Assembly: GCA_964500805.1 (NCBI GenBank)
Contig: CAZCQH010000024.1
Location: forward strand, 8,182-72,181
Reading direction: 5' to 3'
From: Ga0077555 sp964500805
GTDB lineage: Bacteria; Pseudomonadota; Alphaproteobacteria; Rhizobiales; Hyphomicrobiaceae
DNA: 64,000 bases
Made by a program: the position numbers and the translations under genes. The notes beneath the pieces were generated by a model that saw only the letters and a list, made by a program, of their open reading frames with translations, ran no database searches and was not told the DNA's origin. Below are positions 1-8,532 of this stretch, piece after piece; position 1 is the first letter of the stretch, and every line of letters begins with the position of its first letter.

Positions 1-205
1 CTTTGGCAGATGCCTGCGGCAACGCTCGCTCTCGCGACAACTCGTTGTTGGGTGACGAGCACACCGAATCGCGTCGGCCGCGCCTATCACCATCCCACAT
101 TTCTTAACGATTCAGTTACCTCCATGGAAGTGGCAAGAATGCCCCACTGAGAGAGTTTCATCGCCCGACTGCGGGTGCTCCAAATCGCCATAATTCCAAG
201 ACAGA
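1..205 (-). other. Downstream flank of rseP; possible first codons of the next gene
   Basis: In most alphaproteobacteria bamA follows rseP on the same strand. On the minus strand a GTG at 62 opens a frame that runs off the window edge for 20 codons (reading roughly M-L-V-T-Q-Q-R-V-V-A-R-A), which could be the start of a signal peptide. No convincing ribosome binding site precedes it and too little is visible to name a product. The rest of this stretch shows no coding signal. Confidence 0.2.
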
Positions 206-1342
206 TCAGCCAATTCCAAGCTTGCGCATGACGTCGCCAAGCAGCGCCGCGAACATCATCGTCGCCAGGATAGCGACGCCGATCTTGAAGCCGAGCTCCT
301 GCTTGCTCTCATCGAGCGGACGTCCACGGATGGCCTCCACGGCGTAAAACATCAGGTGGCCTCCGTCGAGCATCGGAATCGGCAGCAGATTCATGATGCC
401 GAGCATAATCGAAAAGACGGCAACCCAGCCCAGCAGACTCGAGATGCCCCCCTTGCTGGCGTGGGCCGTCATCTCGGCAATCGCAATCGGGCCGCCGATC
501 TCGCTCTGACGCTGCCCGCTGAAGACCTTCAGGATCGCCCCTGGGAGCTTGGGGATCGAAGTGACGATCTGCGTCGCGATATAGCCGGTTTCCCGAAGCC
601 CGAGATCCACAGCCTCAACGAACCCGTGCTGCTGATGCTGGATGCGATCGACACCAGCCGTCCGCTTGATGCCGATGACGCCCACCTGAACCTTGTTACC
701 GATGGGATCGGTGATGTCGCGAAGCTCCGGCGTGATCGTCGTGGAGATCGACTGGCCGCCGCGATCGATGACGAAATTGAGCTGTTTCCCCGGACTTTGG
801 CCAACAATACGCTGCAGATCCGAGAAGCGCTCGATCGGCTGATTGGAGATCTTGACGATCTTGTCACCGGAAACGAGCCCGGCCCTAGCGGCTGCGCTGT
901 CCGGGATCACCTCGTCGACCACCGCCTCGACGCCGTAGGTCCCGAAGGCCCAGAACGTCAAAACGTAAATCAAGACCGCCGATATCAGGTTGAAGGCTGG
1001 CCCCGCGGCAACGATGGCCGCGCGCTGGCGCAATGGCTTGGTTTGGAAGGCCCCTTCCCGATCGACCGCCGACATCTGCTCCAGCTTCTCTCTCGACGGA
1101 GCGCTAGCGCCGTTCTCATCGTCGACGAACTTGACGTAGCCGCCGAGCGGTATCCAAGCGAACTTCCATCGCGTTCCATAGCGGTCGGTGAAGCCGACGA
1201 GCTCCCGGCCGAAACCGATGGAGAACACCTGGACGGCGACACCGCACCAGCGCGCGACGAGAAAGTGTCCAAGCTCGTGAATGAACACCACAACCGTCAA
1301 AACGGCTAGGAACACGAGAGGCACATACAGGGCGTCGAACAT
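206..1342 (-). CDS. rseP: RseP/RIP family zinc metalloprotease
   Basis: Site-2 intramembrane protease of the inner membrane; family members cleave anti-sigma factors and remnant signal peptides. The 378-residue protein opens with a hydrophobic segment carrying the zinc motif HELGH at residues 22-26. A PDZ domain lies around residues 115-200 (V-V-D-E-V-I-P-D-S-A-A-A-R-A-G-L), and the second active-site element, LDGGHL, sits near the C-terminus. The ATG at 1342 is chosen because it begins the conserved N-terminus and has GGAG just upstream; the frame stays open further upstream without conserved sequence. It is last in the rpsB-to-rseP series. The dxr gene usually found just upstream is absent. 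Confidence 0.95.
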   Translation of the reverse strand: MFDALYVPLVFLAVLTVVVFIHELGHFLVARWCGVAVQVFSIGFGRELVGFTDRYGTRWKFAWIPLGGYVKFVDDENGASAPSREKLEQMSAVDREGAFQTKPLRQRAAIVAAGPAFNLISAVLIYVLTFWAFGTYGVEAVVDEVIPDSAAARAGLVSGDKIVKISNQPIERFSDLQRIVGQSPGKQLNFVIDRGGQSISTTITPELRDITDPIGNKVQVGVIGIKRTAGVDRIQHQQHGFVEAVDLGLRETGYIATQIVTSIPKLPGAILKVFSGQRQSEIGGPIAIAEMTAHASKGGISSLLGWVAVFSIMLGIMNLLPIPMLDGGHLMFYAVEAIRGRPLDESKQELGFKIGVAILATMMFAALLGDVMRKLGIG

Positions 1343-1531
1343 CGCGCTCAGAGCTCCGCTGGAGAATCGGTTCGCCGGGCTTTGCAGAGGCGCCCTTTTA
1401 ACATGCACGCCACGCTGGTCCACGCCTATTGCTTGGCTTAAGCGCACCGATACGGCGAGACGGACGACTGCCGGCCTGACGTGGCGATTTGATGACCCGT
1501 CTTCAAGCCCGCAGACTGACGAATAGCCCAA

Positions 1532-2377
1532 TCAAACCCACATCAGAATGGCGCGGGCCGGAGCATGGACGTTGACGATCAGGGCGAACAGCGCGGCCGC
1601 CACAGCGGCGAAAATCAATCCGTCAACGCGATCCATGAACCCGCCATGGCCCGGAATCAATCCGCTCGCATCCTTGACCTCGTACTTGCGCTTCATCGCG
1701 GATTCGAGCAGATCGCCGGATTGCGAAATGATTGCAAGCGCAATGGCCCCGCAAACGAGCGGGACCGTCGGCAGTTCGGGCGCGGCGAGCTTGAACAGAA
1801 GCGCGATGACAACGCTGGCGAGCACGCCGCCAATGGCACCTGACCACGTCTTGTTCGGGGAGATGCGCGGATAGAGCTTCGGCCCTCCTATTGCGCGGCC
1901 AGCGAAGTAGGCGCCGGTGTCGGATGCCCAGACCGTCATCAGCACGAACAGCGCTGCCTCGAAGCCATAGTAGGAACCCCTGCGGATCCAGATCAGCGAG
2001 ATCACCGGCAGCGCAGAGTAGAGGACGCCAAGCGCTGACACCGGACCGATTCCACCGAATCCGAGGATTGCGGCGAGGATGGCGCCGACGACCGCCGCGA
2101 GCACGCCCAGCATCGTCAGCCCCGAGAAAGCCAGCAACCCAGCCGCAAAGGTCGCGATCAGGTGCACGGCGAGAATGGTGTCGGCGCCGCCATCGCGCAC
2201 GATGCGGCCCCACTCCCATGCGACGATGAGCCCAACGGCAACCACGAGAACGGCAAACGTTTGCGGACTGGCCCATGTGAGTGCAATGGCCGCTGCTGCC
2301 AGCACGAGCCCGGAGGCCAATCGCGGCAGGAGATCGCGGGGGAGGCCCGCAGCGGGCTTGGGATCACTTGAAGTCAC
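1532..2377 (-). CDS. cdsA: Phosphatidate cytidylyltransferase
   Basis: Makes CDP-diacylglycerol from phosphatidic acid and CTP, the branch point for bacterial phospholipids, in the inner membrane. The 281-residue protein has many hydrophobic helices. Its C-terminus carries the full family signature: S-x-x-K-R followed by K-D-x-S-G-L-I-P-G-H-G-G-F-x-D-R. It lies between uppS and rseP on the same strand. The 67 bp to uppS and 189 bp to rseP allow co-transcription. Length is normal for the family. Confidence 0.95.
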   Translation of the reverse strand: MTSSDPKPAAGLPRDLLPRLASGLVLAAAAIALTWASPQTFAVLVVAVGLIVAWEWGRIVRDGGADTILAVHLIATFAAGLLAFSGLTMLGVLAAVVGAILAAILGFGGIGPVSALGVLYSALPVISLIWIRRGSYYGFEAALFVLMTVWASDTGAYFAGRAIGGPKLYPRISPNKTWSGAIGGVLASVVIALLFKLAAPELPTVPLVCGAIALAIISQSGDLLESAMKRKYEVKDASGLIPGHGGFMDRVDGLIFAAVAAALFALIVNVHAPARAILMWV

Positions 2378-2444
2378 GGGCTTGATGCCTCGCTCTCATT
2401 GCTTGCGCGCCGGCTTGCGATCGATCCGTCTGACGCCGCACCGC

Positions 2445-3308
2445 TCAGCTGGCTGAACGGCTCGACAAGCCGCCGAAACGGCGATTGCGACTATGGAACT
2501 CGGTGATGGCCTTTTCGAGTTGCTCGCGGCCGAACTCGGGCCAGTGAACGTCGAGAAAGACGAACTCGGTATAGGCGCACTGCCAGAGAAGGAAATTGGA
2601 GAGGCGCAGCTCCCCGCTCGTGCGGATCAACAGGTCCGGATCGGGAATGCCGGCCGTATCCAGCTCGGCCTCGAGGCTCGCGACCGTGACGTCGACAGCT
2701 TTGAGTTCACCGCGTTCAATCCGATGGGCAAGCCGCTGCGCCGCCCGTGTGATCTCCGCCCGCGAACCGTAGTTGAAGGCGATCACGAGATCGAGCTGGC
2801 TGTTGGCGGCGGTCAGCGCCTTGCCTTCCTCGATCAACGCCAGCAGCTCGGGATCGACACGATCCGTCGCGCCGATGACACGGACGCGGACACCCGCCTG
2901 ATGAAGCTCCGCCAGATCGCGCCGGATGAAGCGCTTCATCAGACCCATCAGATCGTCGATCTCGGTCGCGGGCCGCGACCAGTTCTCGGACGAGAAACTG
3001 AAGACGGTGAGATATTGAATGCCGAGCTCGATCGCCGCCCGAACCGTGCGCCGGACCGCCTCGACGCCCCGGCGGTGCCCTTCCGCACGCGGCAGGCCAC
3101 GCGCATTGGCCCAGCGCCCGTTGCCATCCATGATGATAGCCACATGGCGCGGCACGGCGCGCGGTTCCAGAGCCTCGGTTTTCGCTGGCTCGCTCACGTC
3201 GGGTTGTGTGCCCCCTGCATCCCGAACGCCGGCGCCCTTCGGCCTGCGTCCCACTCGTTCGAGCGTGCCATCCGCATCGGCGGTCGACCGCCGATGCGCC
3301 ACCGTCAA
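2445..3308 (-). CDS. uppS: Isoprenyl transferase (undecaprenyl diphosphate synthase)
   Basis: Condenses farnesyl diphosphate with isopentenyl diphosphate to give the C55 carrier lipid for peptidoglycan and other surface polymers. The family motif I-I-M-D-G-N-G-R-W-A occurs near residue 58 and the C-terminal F-x-D-x-x-W-P-E-F motif is present. The listed start is a TTG whose last two bases share the TGA stop of frr (TTGA overlap), which suggests translational coupling. This gives an N-terminal tail of about 50 non-conserved residues, so a later start is possible. Confidence 0.92.
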   Translation of the reverse strand: MTVAHRRSTADADGTLERVGRRPKGAGVRDAGGTQPDVSEPAKTEALEPRAVPRHVAIIMDGNGRWANARGLPRAEGHRRGVEAVRRTVRAAIELGIQYLTVFSFSSENWSRPATEIDDLMGLMKRFIRRDLAELHQAGVRVRVIGATDRVDPELLALIEEGKALTAANSQLDLVIAFNYGSRAEITRAAQRLAHRIERGELKAVDVTVASLEAELDTAGIPDPDLLIRTSGELRLSNFLLWQCAYTEFVFLDVHWPEFGREQLEKAITEFHSRNRRFGGLSSRSAS

Positions 3309-3868
3309 ACCTGCTTGATCTCGTTTTCCTTGGTCGTCAGCATCTGATCGACCTCTTTGATGATCTTGTCGGTCAGCTCCTGGATCTTGGTCGAGTTCTT
3401 GCGATGGTCGTCCTCGGTCATCACGTGATCTTTCTCGAGCTTCTTGAGCAGATCCATGCCGTCGCGGCGAACGTTGCGCACGCCGACGCGGGCGTGCTCG
3501 GCGTACTTGTGCGCGATCTTGGCGAGCTCGGCGCGGCGCTCGGCATTGAGGGCCGGGATGGGCAGCCGGATCAGCGCGCCATCGACGACCGGATTGAGAC
3601 CAAGATTGGCCTCCCGGATCGCCTTGTCGACGGCCTGCACCTGGCTCTTGTCCCAGACCTGGACCGAAAGCGTACGCGCGTCGGGGACGGAGACGGTCGC
3701 GACCTGGTTCAGCGGCGTGCGATTGCCGTAGGCCATGACCATCACGGGATCGAGCAAGGTTGCGGAGGCACGCCCAGTGCGCAAGCCCGAGAATTCCTTC
3801 TTCAGGTTGTCGACGGCACCGCGCATGCGCCGCTCGAGCTCCTTGATATCAAACTTGCCGGCGGACAT
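3305..3868 (-). CDS. frr: Ribosome recycling factor
   Basis: Cytoplasmic factor that splits post-termination ribosomes together with EF-G. The 187-residue length is standard, and the sequence has the expected features: an N-terminal helix (D-I-K-E-L-E-R-R-M), the L-R-T-G-R-A segment and a long lysine- and glutamate-rich C-terminal helix. It sits between pyrH and uppS and overlaps the uppS start by four bases. No unusual residues were noted. Confidence 0.96.
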   Translation of the reverse strand: MSAGKFDIKELERRMRGAVDNLKKEFSGLRTGRASATLLDPVMVMAYGNRTPLNQVATVSVPDARTLSVQVWDKSQVQAVDKAIREANLGLNPVVDGALIRLPIPALNAERRAELAKIAHKYAEHARVGVRNVRRDGMDLLKKLEKDHVMTEDDHRKNSTKIQELTDKIIKEVDQMLTTKENEIKQV

Positions 3869-3943
3869 TGTCGTTCTCCATCGTCGTCAGTTCGTCCGGG
3901 AGGTCGCTCACCGCCCGGCTCATGCGTCACGCCCCCGCGGCTG

Positions 3944-4675
3944 TCACCCGCCCTTGTTGTCAATCACGGTGGCCCGGGCCTCGCCGCGAAGCAACTTGAG
4001 AATATTCCCCGTTTCTTCAATGGAAAAGACAATTACTGGAAGATCGTTGTCTCGGGCAAGAGCGATGGCGGCCATATCCATGACTTGCAGCTTCTTCTGC
4101 AGGGCAACATCGTAGGTGAGCCGATCGAAACGCTCGGCGCCGGGCACCCTTTTGGGATCGGCGGAGTAGACGCCGTCGACCTGGGTGGCTTTGGCAACGG
4201 CTTCGCAGTCCGTCTCGATGGCGCGAAGCACAGCCGTGGTATCGGTCGTAAAATAGGGGTTGCCGGTTCCGGCGGCGAAAATCACCACGCGGCCTTTCTG
4301 GAGGTGATGCAGCGCTTTCGGGCGCACATAGGCCTCGCACACCGTGGGCATCGGAATGGCTGACAGAACGCGCGCCGCCGTGCCCTGCTGCTGAAGAACG
4401 TTCTGAAATGCCAGAGCGTTCATGACGGTCGCCAGCATGCCCATGTAATCGGCGGTCGCGCGGTCCATGCCCTTGGCGGCCCACTCCAGGCCGCGCAGGA
4501 TGTTGCCGCCTCCGACCACGACCGCCATCTCGCAGCCGGCCGCTTGTGCCTCGCCCACTTCTTTGGCTAGTCGCTCGAGCACCGCCATGTCCATGCCATG
4601 CTGGCGCTTACCCATCAGCGCCTCGCCGGAAAGCTTGAGGAGAAGGCGCTTGTACTTAAGGCTCGGCTGGCTCAT
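3944..4675 (-). CDS. pyrH: Uridylate kinase
   Basis: Hexameric bacterial UMP kinase of the amino-acid-kinase fold, converting UMP to UDP. The N-terminus has the K-L-S-G-E-A-L motif; G-G-G-N-I-x-R-G and the T-G-N-P-Y-F-T-T-D-T motif follow. The ATG at 4675 gives a 243-residue protein with the conserved start M-S-Q-P-S-L-K-Y-K-R; an upstream in-frame ATG at 4714 would add 13 residues without family support. It lies 75 bp upstream of frr and is separated from tsf by 249 bp containing a hairpin. Confidence 0.95.
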   Translation of the reverse strand: MSQPSLKYKRLLLKLSGEALMGKRQHGMDMAVLERLAKEVGEAQAAGCEMAVVVGGGNILRGLEWAAKGMDRATADYMGMLATVMNALAFQNVLQQQGTAARVLSAIPMPTVCEAYVRPKALHHLQKGRVVIFAAGTGNPYFTTDTTAVLRAIETDCEAVAKATQVDGVYSADPKRVPGAERFDRLTYDVALQKKLQVMDMAAIALARDNDLPVIVFSIEETGNILKLLRGEARATVIDNKGG

Positions 4676-4867
4676 GGGCGGTGCTCCGAGTGCGCAATGG
4701 GTCGTTTGCCTCATATCACCTGGACGCGCGGTGGCAATGGCCTCGTTTCCCGCTCGCGGAACTTCGCCCGTAGCGCCAGTCCCCGAGGGCGGAAGCGAAT
4801 TACCAACTGAGCCACACGAGCCAAGGCTCCATCCGCGACTCAGGTCATCACTACCACCGAACCGAAA

Positions 4868-4895
4868 CAGGCGACACCGTTTGCGGTGCCGCCTC
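4868..4895 (-). terminator. Hairpin between tsf and pyrH
   Basis: An 11-bp inverted repeat with one mismatch (4869-4879 and 4884-4894, loop of 4) lies between the tsf stop and pyrH. On the minus strand it is followed by a short T-containing stretch (GTTTCGG), so it resembles a weak intrinsic terminator or attenuator inside the series. It could lower pyrH expression relative to rpsB-tsf. Confidence 0.5.
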
Positions 4896-4924
4896 TTGCG
4901 TTCAACGATCGATTGCCGCCCCGA

Positions 4925-5878
4925 TCAGTTCGGCTTGTCGTCCTTCTGGGTCAACTTGGCAACCTCGCTGGCGAAATCATCGGTCTTCTTGTCGATACCC
5001 TCACCGAGCTGATAGCGAACGAATTTCGCCACTTTGACGGGCGCACCGGCAGCCTTTTCCTCGTTCTTGAGGTACTGCTCGACCGTCATCTTGCCGTCGC
5101 CGCCGGGCCCCATGAAGGTCTGCTGCAACAGCACGACCTGGCCGAAAAATTCCTTCCTGAGGCGACCCTCGACCATCTTGTCGATGAATTCGGCAGCCTT
5201 TCCCGTCGCCTTCGCCTGCTCCAGGTAGACTTGGCGCTCGCGCTCGACGATGCCCTTGTCGAGCTGCTCGACGTTGACCGCCTGCGGATTGGCGGCGGCG
5301 ATGTGGAGTGCGATTTGACGGCCGACGTCGGCGAGCTTGTCAGCCTTGCCCTTGGACTCGAGCGCAACGAGCACGCCGATCTTGCCCAGGCCGTCGACGA
5401 CCCGGTTGTGGACATAGCTGGCGACGGAGCCTTCGCTGACCGCGAGCGCTGCCGTGCGCCGGATCGACATGTTCTCGCCGATGGTCGCAATCACTTCCTT
5501 CAAGTGCTCATCGACCGTGATCGACTTGCCGGGGAAGGTCATCGCATTGAGCTTGGCGAGATCGCCGCCGGCCTTGTTGGCCAGCTCGGTCAGTTGCCGC
5601 ACGAGTTCCTGGAACTTGTCGTTGCGAGCGACGAAGTCGGTCTCGGAATTGACCTCGACCATGGCGCCGCCGCTTGCCGACGCGGTGACGCCGATCAGCC
5701 CGTCGGCTGCGATCCGGTCAGCCTTCTTGGCGGCCTTCGAGAGGCCTTTCTTGCGGAGCCAGTCAACTGCCTGCTCCATGTCGCCCTTGACCTCGGTGAG
5801 CGCAGTCTTGCAGTCCATCATGCCCGCGCCGGTCTTGTCGCGGAGCTCTTTCACCATCGCGGCGGTGATTGCTGTCAT
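4925..5878 (-). CDS. tsf: Translation elongation factor Ts
   Basis: Guanine-nucleotide exchange factor for EF-Tu. The N-terminal UBA-like domain reads V-K-E-L-R-D-K-T-G-A-G-M-M-D-C-K, which is the family signature, and E-T-D-F-V-A-R-N marks the start of the dimerisation region. The 317-residue length is normal. AAAGGACACCC upstream of the ATG is a good ribosome binding site. It follows rpsB, from which it is separated by an 83-bp inverted-repeat element (5896-5978). Confidence 0.97.
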   Translation of the reverse strand: MTAITAAMVKELRDKTGAGMMDCKTALTEVKGDMEQAVDWLRKKGLSKAAKKADRIAADGLIGVTASASGGAMVEVNSETDFVARNDKFQELVRQLTELANKAGGDLAKLNAMTFPGKSITVDEHLKEVIATIGENMSIRRTAALAVSEGSVASYVHNRVVDGLGKIGVLVALESKGKADKLADVGRQIALHIAAANPQAVNVEQLDKGIVERERQVYLEQAKATGKAAEFIDKMVEGRLRKEFFGQVVLLQQTFMGPGGDGKMTVEQYLKNEEKAAGAPVKVAKFVRYQLGEGIDKKTDDFASEVAKLTQKDDKPN

Positions 5879-5895
5879 TGGGTGTCCTTTCGGAG

Positions 5896-5978
5896 AAAGG
5901 GAGCAGGGAATAGGGAGATGGGAGCAGGCGAGAATGAAGAACAGGCCCTACTCCCTGTTCGCCAATCCCTACTCCCTT
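5896..5978. repeat. Intergenic inverted repeat element, copy A (rpsB/tsf)
   Basis: Two arms of about 32 bp (5896-5928 and 5947-5978) are near complements. Each consists of repeats of the type AGGGAGTAGGGA on one strand and TCCCTACTCCCT on the other. The element begins a few bases after the rpsB stop and ends just before the tsf ribosome binding site. A second element with the same words lies at 53791-53876. The transcript could fold into a long hairpin. Confidence 0.7.
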
Positions 5979-5982
5979 CACA

Positions 5983-6981
5983 TCACGCGGCGGCGGCGTC
6001 CGCGAGTTTCTTCGCCTGCGTGACCCAGTCGTCACGGCTAATGCGGCCGCGCAATCTCAGCTCCTTGTCGAGGGCGGCGATAGCGGTCGCATCGAAGTCG
6101 GCCATCTGCCAGAAATGGAAAACGCCTTTGTCGTTGAGCTGCTGCTCGAGCTTCGGCGAGATTCCCGAGATGCGCTTCAGATCATCCGCCTCGCCGCGCG
6201 GAGCGTCGATGCCTTTAAAGGCCGGGATGTCAGCCGGAACGTCACCGCTCGGAGCCGCCTCCGACGCGCCGAGGTCCACACCGGCAGCCGTCTGGCCGCG
6301 CTCGATGCCGTCAATTGCTGCGCGGGCAACGAGATCGCAGTAGAGCGTGATGGCGCGCCCGGCATCATCGTTGCCCGGAACGGGGTAATTGATGCCGTCC
6401 GGATCGCAGTTCGTGTCAACGATCGCGACCACGGGAATGCCGAGCTTCTGGGCCTCCTTGATCGCAATATCCTCCTTGTTGGTGTCGATCACGAAGAGGA
6501 GATCGGGCAGGCCGCCCATGTCCTTGATGCCGCCGAGCGATTGATTGAGCTTGTCGCGCTCGCGCTGGATATTGAGCAGCTCCTTCTTGGTGCGTCCGGT
6601 GGTGTCACCCGCGAGAATTTCGTCGAGCTGGCGCAAGCGGCGGATCGACTGGGAAATGGTCTTCCAGTTGGTCAGCGTGCCGCCAAGCCAGCGGTGATTG
6701 ATGTAATACTGGGCGGAGCGCTTGGCCGCTTCGGCGATGGCGTCGGAGGCCTGTCGCTTGGTGCCGACGAAGAGCAAGCGGCCGCCCTTGGCGACGACCT
6801 CGGAAACCTGCACCAGAGCCTGATGGAACATCGGGACCGACTGGGCGAGATCGATGATGTGAATGTTGTTGCGCGCGCCAAAGATGAATGGTGCCATCTT
6901 CGGGTTCCAACGGTGGGATTGATGGCCGAAGTGGCAGCCAGCTTCCAAAAGCTGACGCATATTGAAGGCGGGTAGCGCCAT
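5983..6981 (-). CDS. rpsB: 30S ribosomal protein S2 with C-terminal helix-hairpin-helix-like extension
   Basis: Small-subunit ribosomal protein. The start M-A-L-P-A-F-N-M-R-Q-L-L-E-A-G-C-H-F-G-H-Q is the conserved S2 N-terminus, so the ATG at 6981 (preceded by GAGGACC) is used and not the longer open frame. Residues 1-230 form canonical S2. Residues about 265-332 form an added domain (D-D-L-K-R-I-S-G-I-S-P-K-L-E) resembling the helix-hairpin-helix tails seen on S2 in Hyphomicrobiales. Total length is 332 against about 240 in E. coli. It is first in the tsf-pyrH-frr series; the 258 bp upstream should hold the promoter. Confidence 0.97.
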   Translation of the reverse strand: MALPAFNMRQLLEAGCHFGHQSHRWNPKMAPFIFGARNNIHIIDLAQSVPMFHQALVQVSEVVAKGGRLLFVGTKRQASDAIAEAAKRSAQYYINHRWLGGTLTNWKTISQSIRRLRQLDEILAGDTTGRTKKELLNIQRERDKLNQSLGGIKDMGGLPDLLFVIDTNKEDIAIKEAQKLGIPVVAIVDTNCDPDGINYPVPGNDDAGRAITLYCDLVARAAIDGIERGQTAAGVDLGASEAAPSGDVPADIPAFKGIDAPRGEADDLKRISGISPKLEQQLNDKGVFHFWQMADFDATAIAALDKELRLRGRISRDDWVTQAKKLADAAAA

Positions 6982-7239
6982 GGTGGTCCTCGTTTTCCGG
7001 TTAGGCCTCCGCGATGCCGTGAGGACGCGCCCGTAATCCTGATCGAGAGACCCAGATATGGGAAGTCCACCGGAGCGCCGATGCGGGGCTTTCAATCCGC
7101 CCAGCGCAAGCACCGCGTGTGAGATGGGCGGGGTTTAGTGGGTGCGGATTGGTTTGGCAAGGGAATTGGCTGATGCGCCCGCGTCCTGCCTGCCGCGCAC
7201 GCTGAGGTTTAGTGCTCTTCGGTCTCTGGACAGGCACGC

Positions 7240-8532
7240 TCATTGTGTGCTCCGGCCATCGATCAATGTCTGAAGGTGGTGGCGAACTGCGGGCTCGGGG
7301 GGAAAGCCGGCGTCGATCCACCACTGCTCGAGGACGGCGAGGATGCGGCCGACCTCGGGTCCAGCCGCGATGCCGAGGGCCAGGATGTCGGCGCCCTTGA
7401 CAGGAAACCTGGGAGCGGCCCAGCGCTCAGGAAGCGTGTAGAGAGCGCGCACGTGATCGCGGCTGCTGGTGGCAGCCGTTGCACCGAGCGCCGTCCCGGC
7501 AACGTTGGCAACGGCAAGCGCGCCGAGGATGGAGGCGCGCCACCGCGCCGGTCCCAGGCGATAGAGCACCCGCGTGGCTTCGGCCTCGTCGCGAAACGCG
7601 AAACGCTCGGCAAGTTGCAGGTCCATGGCGAGCAGCGCGTTCCGCTCATCGTTGGACAGACGCAGAAGCTCGGCAATGGCGGGGATGTCCTCCTCGACCG
7701 CAATGGCGAGAGCGGAGAGGCGGAGCACAGCATCGGGCATGGCGCCGACACTCGCTTCGGCCGTAATCAGCGCCTTGAACACACCAGGACGCGGGGCACC
7801 GCGGAGGATGGACGCGAGCAGGCCGCAGTCGGTCATCGCCGCGATGGCTTCGGCAGCGCGCTTGCCGGTCAAAAGCCGCAGCAGCTCGGAACGCACTCGC
7901 TCGGCCGAGAGCCGCCCGAGCCCGCGGCGGCCACGAATGCAGGCGGCAAGTCCCTCAGGGTCGAGTGGCCCCTCCCCCAGCACCGCGTGGAAGCGGAAGA
8001 AGCGCAGGATGCGCAGGTAATCCTCCGCGATGCGCTGGTCGGCGTCGCCAATGAACCGCACGCGGCGCAGATCGAGATCCGGATAGCCGCCGAGCGGATC
8101 GTGCACCACGCCATGCCGGTCGCAATAGAGCGCGTTCATCGTGAAATCGCGGCGGCGCGCATCCTCGATCCAATCGGTGGTGAAGGCGACGGTGGCGCGG
8201 CGGCCGTCTGTGGTGACGTCGCGGCGCAGCGTCGTCACCTCGTAGGGGACGTGGTTGGCGATGACCGTGACCGTGCCGTGATCAAGGCCGGTTGCAGCGA
8301 CGCCGAGGCCAGCGGCTTGGGCCGCGGCGACGACAGCTTCGGGATGCGCCGGCGTGGCGATGTCGATGTCGGTGACGGGCAGTCCCAGCAGCGCGTTGCG
8401 CACGATGCCGCCGACGGCGCGAGCCTCGTGGCCGGCGTCGGCGAGCGCCTGGAACACGGCCTGCGTCTCGGCGCTTGCCAGCCAGGCGGCGCCGGCGAGC
8501 GAGGGCAGCTGTGTTTGCGCAGAGCCGATCAT
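7240..8532 (-). CDS. cca: CCA tRNA nucleotidyltransferase / poly(A) polymerase family
   Basis: Adds or repairs the 3'-CCA end of tRNAs. The class II nucleotidyltransferase head is clear: A-V-G-G-I-V-R-N at about residue 38 followed by D-I-D-I-A-T with the metal-binding aspartates. R-R-D-F-T-M-N-A-L is the flexible-loop motif and E-D-Y-L-R-I-L-R-F-F-R-F lies in the RNA-binding head. The 430-residue form begins at the ATG at 8532; the frame is open about 50 codons further without conserved sequence. It is a single gene, divergent from nothing nearby. Confidence 0.92.
   Translation of the reverse strand: MIGSAQTQLPSLAGAAWLASAETQAVFQALADAGHEARAVGGIVRNALLGLPVTDIDIATPAHPEAVVAAAQAAGLGVAATGLDHGTVTVIANHVPYEVTTLRRDVTTDGRRATVAFTTDWIEDARRRDFTMNALYCDRHGVVHDPLGGYPDLDLRRVRFIGDADQRIAEDYLRILRFFRFHAVLGEGPLDPEGLAACIRGRRGLGRLSAERVRSELLRLLTGKRAAEAIAAMTDCGLLASILRGAPRPGVFKALITAEASVGAMPDAVLRLSALAIAVEEDIPAIAELLRLSNDERNALLAMDLQLAERFAFRDEAEATRVLYRLGPARWRASILGALAVANVAGTALGATAATSSRDHVRALYTLPERWAAPRFPVKGADILALGIAAGPEVGRILAVLEQWWIDAGFPPEPAVRHHLQTLIDGRSTQ

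Noticed and set aside
4886..6343. Plus-strand open frame of 485 codons opposite tsf/rpsB
   Set aside because: Antisense of two ribosomal/translation genes with complete conserved motifs.
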